Shown: positions 1 through 5,352 of the stretch, piece by piece
Position numbering within the stretch: the stretch's first letter is position 1
How the letters are laid out: each line of letters opens with the position of its first letter
Source: an uncultured Desulfobulbaceae bacterium
GTDB lineage: Bacteria; Desulfobacterota; Desulfobulbia; Desulfobulbales; Desulfobulbaceae
Reading direction: 5' to 3'
Assembly (NCBI GenBank): GCA_945787305.1
Contig: CALZIH010000287.1
Coordinates: forward strand, 1-7,029
DNA length: 7,029 nt
The notes under the pieces: model-generated
What the model was told of the DNA's origin: nothing
What the model saw: the letters and a program-made list of their open reading frames with translations, nothing else
The model's database searches: none
Position numbers and translations under genes: made by a program

Positions 1-1443
1 CTTCAACGTATCAGGAATTGCAGAGGTAGCTTTTTCCTGTAGAGAATAACTGATGCCAAAAGGAACTCGCAGTCTAAAATTCCGTGAAAGGTTGACAGGG
101 GATGCCTGGAGAAACACCTCGGTGGGGTAGAGGATCCTTTTCCCACCCCGTTCAACCAGCTCGACCTGTTCATGGGAGAGGCTTACAACTCGGGCGCGAG
201 ATGCGTTGCCGACTACGACCCAGTCTCCTTTTTTACAGGGAAACCATGGCTCTTCCGGCTTATACGGGCGTGAAACAAGGCCAACTAAGATTTCAATAGG
301 TACTCGGAGTCTAACTCCCAGGGTGGGGTTCTCAAGTTGACAGAAAACATTGATCGAGCCCACCCGCCAAGGCACGCCATGCAAAATGAGACGTTCGTTT
401 TCCCGGACCGAACCGATGTTTAACATTAACCGCCCCTGTTGCCATAATCGCGGTATCCCCTGGCGAATTGTCCAGGCGATTCCTAAAAAAAACAAAATCG
501 CCATACTCAAGAGAAACCAGTCTTCAGCTAGATACAGGACAAAAAACAGGCCGATGACGGCCATAATGATTGATGAGCCTTTAAAGAGAATATCAAATAG
601 ACGCACTTGAAAAGATCGTTGTCCCTGCTCTTTCCCGAATCTGGCCAGAAGGTTATAAATCAAACGATAAAGAACCCTGAGGACGAGGAGAATGGAAAAA
701 AACGTGATTACCGCGATTATCAGATACCGGCCTCTGTTCCTGAAAAAGGTTCGCATGGAATTACGGGACGTTTCTACCAACGAAACTTCCTGCTCTTCCA
801 GTTGCGATAATTCCAGCTCCGCCAGCTCGAGTTTATTGGAAAGACGTTTTTCAATATTTTCCCATTCGGGAAGAAGAGCTTGCACCTCTTTTCGGACCTG
901 TTTATCAGGATTTTGAATTAGAACTTCTTGCAGATGCTCGACAGCCTTGCTGGCCGTTGGCACTACTTTTTCAAGTTCCGCGATGGTATCTTTAAGGCGA
1001 GTCTTTTCTCTTGCCCTGATGGTAAATCTTTTCAGCTCTTTGATTGCCGGTTCAACTAGACTTGTCAGTTCATCTTTCCAGCTAAAAGTTTCCGGCTTTT
1101 TTTCGGCAAATATAGCAGGTTCCACCCCGGTGGCAATACGTTCAAAATCGTTGGCTGTTTCAGAAAGTTGCTGGTCAAGGTTGGCAATTTCTTCTTCAAG
1201 ATTTATTTTCTCGGCGTCTGATTTACTCTCTTTATACTTTTTTTGTGATAAACGAATTTGCTCTTTAAGCCCCTGCTGCAACTCGATGAGCGAAGAGAGC
1301 ATTTCCACGGTCTCCTGGGCCTGCTCCTCTGCTTGTTGATTTTCAGGGGCTATTGTTGCTTTGTTATCCGATTCAGCGTGACTGATGGCAACAAAAAAGA
1401 AAAATATAATACAGCAAATGGTTGTCAGAATTGATTTTCGCAT
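1..1443 (-). CDS. MscS-like mechanosensitive channel family protein with periplasmic coiled coil (3' end outside window)
   Basis: The frame is open for 481 codons from an ATG at 1443 to the window edge, so the C-terminus is missing. Residues 1-23 form a signal peptide (basic start, hydrophobic core, SHA before the likely cleavage). Residues about 35-225 are charged, E/K/Q-rich and heptad-like, a probable periplasmic coiled coil. Hydrophobic segments lie at about 239-262, 286-304 and 308-326. Residues 404-470 resemble the MscS beta domain: KKGDWVVVG, then GGKRILYPTEVF, then RNFRLRVPFGISYSL. A similar module seems to precede it (about 347-392, ENERLILHG to VPIEILVG). The glycine/alanine-rich pore helix TM3 of classical MscS is not obvious, so channel activity is uncertain. 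By family it would sit in the inner membrane and respond to tension. An in-frame stop (1459-1461) just upstream fixes the start; no good Shine-Dalgarno is visible. Confidence 0.82.
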   Translation of the reverse strand, partial: MRKSILTTICCIIFFFFVAISHAESDNKATIAPENQQAEEQAQETVEMLSSLIELQQGLKEQIRLSQKKYKESKSDAEKINLEEEIANLDQQLSETANDFERIATGVEPAIFAEKKPETFSWKDELTSLVEPAIKELKRFTIRAREKTRLKDTIAELEKVVPTASKAVEHLQEVLIQNPDKQVRKEVQALLPEWENIEKRLSNKLELAELELSQLEEQEVSLVETSRNSMRTFFRNRGRYLIIAVITFFSILLVLRVLYRLIYNLLARFGKEQGQRSFQVRLFDILFKGSSIIMAVIGLFFVLYLAEDWFLLSMAILFFLGIAWTIRQGIPRLWQQGRLMLNIGSVRENERLILHGVPWRVGSINVFCQLENPTLGVRLRVPIEILVGLVSRPYKPEEPWFPCKKGDWVVVGNASRARVVSLSHEQVELVERGGKRILYPTEVFLQASPVNLSRNFRLRVPFGISYSLQEKATSAIPDTLK

Positions 1444-1498
1444 GATGGATCGTAGTGGGTCAAAGGACAGGAGGCTACTATTAGGAGAGGTAACCAAT

Positions 1499-1515
1499 CG
1501 TTATCATAACGTTAT
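1499..1515. promoter_or_regulatory. Overlapping palindromes, possible operator upstream of the MscS-like gene
   Basis: CGTTATCATAACG (1499-1511) is a perfect inverted repeat around a central C, and ATAACGTTAT (1506-1515) is a perfect 10-bp palindrome. Together they give three CGTTAT half-sites. The minus strand here also contains TATGAT and TATAAC, either of which could be a -10 box, but I find no convincing -35 hexamer. The site lies about 56-72 bp upstream of the ATG at 1443, a suitable place for a regulator. The regulator is unknown. Confidence 0.3.
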
Positions 1516-1702
1516 ACACTCCCACCCTTTTAACCTATCGATGGGGTGCGCATTGGATCTTCTTAGCTTTACAACAAAGTTACAGGAGACAGGTTACACA
1601 AATATAATGCGATTGGAAATATAAAGCTGGTGGGTTTAAAATACAGGATTTCATAATTCTTCATTATTACAGCCAATTGAGACCAGGGGATGGCTTGTAA
1701 AC

Positions 1703-3046
1703 CTACAACCACTTAAACCTACGTTTTATATAAGAGAACACCGTACTGATCAAGCTGCCCCTGCGCATTCTGAATTCAGCTTCCATTTCCTCAACCTCCT
1801 TACCAATGTGCTTGCGAAAGGAACCGGATTTCATGATCGCAAAGACTTGTGACGGATAGACAGATCGATGGCCGGTCATCAGAAAAGATGCCACACAGGC
1901 GGTTGCCGCATAAGGTGCTACGGTGGAACCAAAAAGCTCCATGGCCAAAATGGAAGCGGCGATAGGCGTGTTTGCCGCCCCGGAAAGAAGGGCAACCATA
2001 CCAATGGCCGCAAAGGTAGCGGGGTCAACACCTAGAAGGATTCCCACCAGACTGCCGCAGGTAACGCCAACAAAAAATATAGGCGTTACAATACCACCAC
2101 TGCCGCCAAAGCTGAGGGTAATGGATGTAAAAAGAATTTTTGCAGCAAATGCCCACCAGATAACATCGCCTCCCTCGAGTGTTCCCTCAATGGTCTCCAG
2201 GCCAAGCCCAAGATAATCGGTTGAAAAAAGTAAGGCTAAAACGACCAAAACCGCTCCCGCCAAGGCACTTTTAAGAGGCGGCCAGAGTTTTATTCTACCG
2301 GAAATCTTTTTACAGAATTGCATGCTTTCAATTAAGCACAACGAACAGAGGCCAAACAAAATACCACTGAGCAATACCTTTAAAAAGAATATCTCTGAAA
2401 ATTCAGGGACAAAGGTGATCGGGTGATAAAAATATTGGGCTCCCAGGGCAGCCGAAACATGGTAACTCATTATCCCGGCAATAAAGGAGGGTAGCAGGAC
2501 GTCATACATCATTGCTCCGACAAAGAGAACTTCTATGCCAAAAATTGCCCCGGCAATCGGAGTGCCGAAGACAGAGGCAAAGCCGGCACTGATCCCGCAA
2601 ATCACCAGCTTCTTTCTGTCAACATTTGTAAAGCGAAGCACATCGGAAAGCGTAGAGGCCAGACCGGCGCCAATTTGAGCACATGGCCCTTCTTTGCCAG
2701 CGGATCCCCCGGCAGCAAGGGTTATAACGGTGGTAACAATCTTGACTGGAACAACCATCGGTTTAATTCGCCCAGCCCGCTGGTGAACCGCTTCGATAAC
2801 TTTTTCAGTACCATGTCCCTTTGCTTCCGGGGCCAGCTTGTCGGTTATCAGCGAGGAAAGAAAAAAGGCAAGGGGAAGCAGCAAAAAGCCATAGCTGTAG
2901 CTGTCTACCTGGGCGGTTGCATAATTGAGGATAAAAAGAAAAAAACTTGTTGAAATGCCGACGAGCACTCCGACAAGGTTGGCAAGAAAAAACCATTTAA
3001 AAATACTGATTAAAAGAACTGTTTCTTCTGCTATTTGTTTTTTCAT
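1703..3046 (-). CDS. CLC-family chloride channel or transporter
   Basis: This is an inner-membrane protein of the voltage-gated chloride channel (CLC) family, 447 residues from the ATG at 3046. Visible family motifs in order: GHGTEK (77-82, the GSGIP-equivalent loop), GSAGKEGP (114-121, with the gating glutamate E119), PIAGAIFGIEV (163-173), GGSGGIVTPIFF (314-325, the GxFxP-equivalent) and GHRSVYPSQ (392-400, with the anion-coordinating tyrosine candidate Y397). Many hydrophobic helices fill the rest. There is no C-terminal CBS domain; the protein ends in a basic tail. The residue matching the internal proton glutamate of E. coli ClC (E203) is valine (V173), as in vertebrate CLC channels. An in-frame TTG at 3082 would add 12 residues; I prefer the ATG because MKKQIAEETVLL looks like the natural start. 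Neither start has a strong ribosome site. The gene stands alone, with a possible promoter at 3115-3144. Confidence 0.93.
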   Translation of the reverse strand: MKKQIAEETVLLISIFKWFFLANLVGVLVGISTSFFLFILNYATAQVDSYSYGFLLLPLAFFLSSLITDKLAPEAKGHGTEKVIEAVHQRAGRIKPMVVPVKIVTTVITLAAGGSAGKEGPCAQIGAGLASTLSDVLRFTNVDRKKLVICGISAGFASVFGTPIAGAIFGIEVLFVGAMMYDVLLPSFIAGIMSYHVSAALGAQYFYHPITFVPEFSEIFFLKVLLSGILFGLCSLCLIESMQFCKKISGRIKLWPPLKSALAGAVLVVLALLFSTDYLGLGLETIEGTLEGGDVIWWAFAAKILFTSITLSFGGSGGIVTPIFFVGVTCGSLVGILLGVDPATFAAIGMVALLSGAANTPIAASILAMELFGSTVAPYAATACVASFLMTGHRSVYPSQVFAIMKSGSFRKHIGKEVEEMEAEFRMRRGSLISTVFSYIKRRFKWL

Positions 3047-3114
3047 ATTAGCTAGGTCGAAAGCACCAGGTAGACATTTCAAGCTTCATATCATTTCAAT
3101 TCAGAAGATAAGGA

Positions 3115-3144
3115 TGTATAAACTTTTGGTAGCGTTTTGATCAA
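3115..3144 (-). promoter_or_regulatory. Possible sigma-70-type promoter for the CLC gene
   Basis: On the minus strand, TTGATC (3144-3139) and TATACA (3120-3115) are separated by 18 bp, each matching 4 of 6 consensus bases. The position is about 70 bp upstream of the ATG at 3046. The match is only moderate. Confidence 0.3.
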
Positions 3145-3522
3145 GCGCTTAACGCATCAACATATGTCTACATCAAACCAGGCCCCTTGGACACCGTGCT
3201 CCATGGTATCCAGCAGAAGACGAAACGGCTCTCACTTTATCGCAGCTCCAATTCGGGAATATTGTCAATACTCATAATTTGCCGATATCCTACAATGCCT
3301 CGCCACCGACGTCGGAAAGGCTAGTAGTCATTTTATTTCCTTCCAGTGGAAAATGGGTTTTGGACTTTTTGCCAGTCAATCATACATTGTTCAACCCAGA
3401 TGCTCTAGTACTTACCAAATTATTTCGTGTATGTTCTATTACGGCCGCACATCGTCGCAGGCAATAATTCATATTCCAATTAATGCCAATCTTTCCGCCA
3501 TCTAAAGTTTCCAAAGACGCAA
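3145..3522. other. Gene-poor stretch between the CLC and AhpD-like genes, possibly decayed coding DNA
   Basis: I see no intact recognisable gene here. Short minus-strand stretches look protein-like but are broken by stops: a 48-codon GTG frame (3380-3526) that overlaps the AhpD-like stop, a basic stretch beginning RRRWRGIVGYRQI (3237-3314), and a frame containing FRLLLDTMEHGVQGAWFDV (3157-3231). A perfect palindrome CCGACGTCGG lies at 3306-3315. I cannot assign any of them to a family. The stretch may be remnants of a lost gene or simply non-coding DNA. Confidence 0.4.
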
Positions 3523-3879
3523 TCACATCCCCTTTTCATCGTTTTCTATGTCTTCCACCACCTTAAAGACATATCTTGCCGGCCAATCGGCAACGGAACC
3601 GCTGAGCGCAACTGCAACAGCAGTTGATTCCAAAATTTCCTGACGACTCACACCTAAGCCAACAGCACTGCTGACATGATATTCAATTCAGCCATAGCAC
3701 CCCTTGGATATGCTAATTCCAAGGGCAATAAGCTCCTTGTATCTTTGCGCAAGATCACCGCTTTCCAAGGCTTGCATTTCAACTCTATCCATATCTTGAA
3801 ATGTCTTAATACCACTTTGCTGCATCTGTAGGTTATACTTTTGCCTTAATGCTCTGGTTTCTTCTGTGTCGATAAACAT
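3523..3879 (-). CDS. AhpD-like (carboxymuconolactone decarboxylase family) protein, probable selenoprotein with Sec64 encoded by TGA
   Basis: The frame starts at ATG 3879 behind a strong AGGAGG (5-nt spacer) and meets TGA at 3690-3688 after 63 codons. It continues in the same frame with IEYHVSSAVGLGVSRQEILE to a second TGA at 3525-3523, giving 118 residues if the first TGA is read as selenocysteine. The text around it matches the AhpD/CMD fold: KELIALGISI (48-57), then C61-Y-G-U64-I-E-Y-H68. E49, C61, U64 and H68 reproduce the spacing of the AhpD motif E-x11-C-x2-C-x3-H, with U at the position of the peroxide-attacking cysteine (Cys133 in M. tuberculosis AhpD). By family it is a small cytosolic peroxidase or thiol oxidoreductase. 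A SECIS-like hairpin follows the TGA. The truncated GyrI-like gene ends 48 bp upstream. The alternative, a nonsense mutation, fits the evidence less well. Confidence 0.8.
3658..3690 (-). promoter_or_regulatory. Candidate bacterial SECIS element, including the UGA
   Basis: The UGA at 3690-3688 is followed by 12 nt and then a hairpin. GUCAGCA (3675-3669) pairs with UGUUGGC (3664-3658) over 7 bp, including two G-U pairs, around the tetraloop GUGC (3668-3665). There are 19 nt between the UGA and the loop, and the loop begins with GU. This agrees with the general description of bacterial SECIS elements: a short apical loop with an early G, about 16-37 nt after UGA, inside the coding region. It would bind SelB carrying Sec-tRNA. 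I checked the pairing by hand and did not compute a folding energy. Confidence 0.65.
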
Positions 3880-3884
3880 CGATC

Positions 3885-3890
3885 CCTCCT
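3885..3890 (-). promoter_or_regulatory. Strong Shine-Dalgarno site of the AhpD-like gene
   Basis: AGGAGG on the minus strand lies 5 nt upstream of ATG 3879. It is one of the best ribosome sites in the window. It fixes the start and argues that the gene is still translated rather than abandoned. Confidence 0.75.
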
Positions 3891-3927
3891 CATTCTATCA
3901 AAAGTTACGTTTACGCAAACATGGCAA

Positions 3928-4461
3928 TCAGATATTCCAGCTTTCGAATATTGCGTTGAGGCTTGAGGCATGAACCTTTGCAATTGTCGGCCCCTCTTCC
4001 GAGAATGGCCCGATATGCATAGTTTGTGCAACCTTTCCTTCCTCAAAAGCTTCAAATCTCACCAAAGGCAGGGAAATCGGGTTTTTCTTCTTCTCAACGG
4101 CCCTCAGTGCTTCTTCAACCATCTCTTTTGTTATAAATACTGGCTGCATGATCATCAGTGTCCATTTCCAGTTTTCCTTATTGCCGGTACTGAACACGGA
4201 CATATCATCGGCCCACCAAAGCCCCTCAAGTGGCAATACCCCATAATCGATACCTATTTCTCCTCTTTTGACCATGAATTTCAAGGCATAGGAGAGCGGG
4301 TACAGCGAATCGATTGCATCACTAAATGCTTGTGAAGTATTTGGGTCACCTTCGCCATCAATCATAAGGAAGTTCATCTGTGGCACTTCGACAAGCTCAA
4401 CCTTTTTGGCTGAAGGTTTATACAGGTGCTTGAGCTGCTTTTTGTAATCTATCTTGTCCAT
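3928..4461 (-). CDS. GyrI-like small-molecule-binding domain protein, C-terminally truncated
   Basis: The 177-residue product from ATG 4461 belongs to the stand-alone GyrI-like (SOUL/effector-binding fold) family, putative cytosolic small-molecule binders. Recognisable segments: the start MDKIDYKKQLKHLYKPSAK, MNFLMIDGEGDPNTS (29-43), VLPLEGLWWADD (75-86), WKWTLMIMQP (98-107) and MHIGPFSEEGPTI (148-160). Homologues as I remember them continue for about 45 more residues, through a RHHEIYLxDPRK-type segment to a TVIRxP end. Here the sequence departs after AKVHA and stops at FESWNI. I could not find the missing segment in the other two frames before 3880. A GTG at 4551 would add 30 residues (start MFAPWKIGCACLL), but these do not resemble the family start. 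It may share a transcript with the AhpD-like gene. It is probably a decayed or altered gene. Confidence 0.8.
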   Translation of the reverse strand: MDKIDYKKQLKHLYKPSAKKVELVEVPQMNFLMIDGEGDPNTSQAFSDAIDSLYPLSYALKFMVKRGEIGIDYGVLPLEGLWWADDMSVFSTGNKENWKWTLMIMQPVFITKEMVEEALRAVEKKKNPISLPLVRFEAFEEGKVAQTMHIGPFSEEGPTIAKVHASSLNAIFESWNI

Positions 4462-4567
4462 CGAAAGTATCAGGTTGAAAAATGGTTGATTTGAGGGGGC
4501 TTGAGCTTTGTGCAACAGACAGGCACAGCCTATTTTCCAGGGAGCAAACACTTATCTACTGAAAAAT

Positions 4568-4668
4568 GATGGCTTCGTAAAAAGTCAAAAACGCAAATTG
4601 TACAGTACGGAAAAACAATGAGTTATAACCTGTCCACCGTCGGTGGCGTGGCTTTTTGCGACACCGAC
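4568..4668. repeat. Imperfect inverted-repeat element (REP/MITE-like)
   Basis: The left arm 4568-4587 (GATGGCTTCGTAAAAAGTCA) and the right arm 4649-4668 (TGGCTTTTTGCGACACCGAC) are inverted copies that match at about 14 of 20 positions when one is reverse-complemented. The interior carries a further short hairpin, CCACC-GTC-GGTGG (4634-4646). Arms of this 'CTTTTTACGAAGCCATC' kind are familiar to me as dispersed intergenic repeats in deltaproteobacterial genomes. No protein is encoded. The element sits between rsmG and the truncated GyrI-like gene. Confidence 0.5.
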
Positions 4669-4697
4669 AAAAATAACCATTTAAAATTAAATGGTTA
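4669..4697 (-). terminator. Probable intrinsic terminator of the hisD-rsmG unit
   Basis: On the minus strand TAACCATTTA (4697-4688) and TAAATGGTTA (4683-4674) form a 10-bp perfect stem with a 4-nt loop, followed at once by five T residues (4673-4669). The TAA stop of the longest rsmG frame is part of the stem. The stem is AT-rich, so termination may be weak. Confidence 0.55.
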
Positions 4698-5339
4698 AAC
4701 CGAAAAAGGTTTCAGCACGTAAACTTTATTTCTTATGCCCAAGCTTACATAGGGTGCGTTCGGCCCCGGAAAACGGCAAGACAAAATCTCTGCTTTCTTC
4801 CAGCTGCAATTGCCGTAATGGACCGTCTCCTTTCCACTGTGCAGCGTGGTCTGGGCCAAGCATGAGCAAGCCCGGCTGGTTACATAGTCGATTTTTTTTT
4901 CTTGTAATCCGGGGGCCGATTCAAGACGCTGATCGATAATCTCAACATTTGCAAGAGATAAGGTACGGATGATATGACGGAGGAAGGAAACTCGTTTCAA
5001 ACGGGGTTCGACCAGAATGACCTGCAGATCGGGCAAGGCCACGGCCAGAACCAAGCCGGGAAATCCGGCACCGGTGCCGACATCCAGCAGTGTTGCCGAT
5101 GGCAAATTGTCCTTGCCGACGACAAACGGCAAGAGAGTCAATGAATCTAAAAAATGTTTTTCAACGACATCTCGAGTTGTGGTCTTACGGGCAATGAGAT
5201 TTATACGTCGAGACCATTTTTCCAGTTCACCGGCATAGAGAAGTAATTTCTCCAAGGCTATGCCATCAAGGGGAATATTTAACTTCCTGAGCCCTGATTG
5301 GAAAAGCTGTTTCATCTCTTTTTGCGGATTGTCTCCCAC
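4695..5339 (-). CDS. rsmG: 16S rRNA (guanine527-N7)-methyltransferase RsmG/GidB, C-terminus frame-shifted
   Basis: RsmG transfers a methyl group from SAM to N7 of G527 of 16S rRNA. The product of 214 residues starts at GTG 5339 behind AGGAG, 11 bp after hisD. Family features: EKWSRRINLIA (40-50), HFLDSLTLLPF (62-72), the SAM-binding loop LLDVGTGAGFPG (84-95), the acidic end of strand 2 at VEPRLKRVSFLR (110-121) and DYVTSRA (151-157). Up to about residue 163 it is normal. After that the frame reads an unrelated tail (TTLHSGKETVHYG to LKPFSV). Another frame of the same strand, stopping at 4726-4728, reads WKGDGPLRQLQLEESRDFV and then LPFSGAERTL, which looks like the real RsmG ending. About 15 residues that should separate SRA from the KG motif are also missing. 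The gene therefore probably carries a small out-of-frame deletion, or the assembly contains an error. Confidence 0.9.
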   Translation of the reverse strand: MGDNPQKEMKQLFQSGLRKLNIPLDGIALEKLLLYAGELEKWSRRINLIARKTTTRDVVEKHFLDSLTLLPFVVGKDNLPSATLLDVGTGAGFPGLVLAVALPDLQVILVEPRLKRVSFLRHIIRTLSLANVEIIDQRLESAPGLQEKKIDYVTSRACSCLAQTTLHSGKETVHYGNCSWKKAEILSCRFPGPNAPYVSLGIRNKVYVLKPFSV

Positions 5340-5347
5340 CGCGCCTG

Positions 5348-5352
5348 CTCCT
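5348..5352 (-). promoter_or_regulatory. Shine-Dalgarno site deciding the GTG start of rsmG
   Basis: AGGAG lies 8 nt upstream of GTG 5339 and overlaps the TAG stop of hisD (5353-5351). This supports the GTG over the internal ATG nine codons in, and suggests translational coupling between hisD and rsmG. Confidence 0.65.

Noticed and set aside
947..1339. 130-residue plus-strand frame rich in serine
   Set aside because: It is the antisense shadow of the coiled-coil part of the MscS-like gene (Glu/Lys codons read backwards as Ser/Phe).
3047..3082. TTG start for the CLC protein at 3082
   Set aside because: Possible but less likely: the ATG at 3046 begins a typical CLC N-terminus. Kept only as an alternative.
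3237..3314. Possible transposase C-terminus (RRRWRGIVGYRQI)
   Set aside because: The likeness to IS256-type tails is only a vague W-R-x-I-x-G-Y pattern; there are no terminal repeats, catalytic residues or continuous frame.
3688..3879. A stand-alone 63-residue gene ending at the TGA at 3688
   Set aside because: The family sequence continues in frame past the TGA, and the shorter form would lack half of the active site (second cysteine and histidine).
3846..4055. 69-residue minus-strand frame bridging the GyrI-like and AhpD-like genes
   Set aside because: It overlaps the end of one gene and the start of the other in a different frame, has no family features and no good ribosome site.
4462..4551. 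N-terminal extension of the GyrI-like protein from GTG 4551
   Set aside because: Homologues as I know them begin at the MDKIDYKK-type sequence, and the extension has no ribosome site or family similarity.
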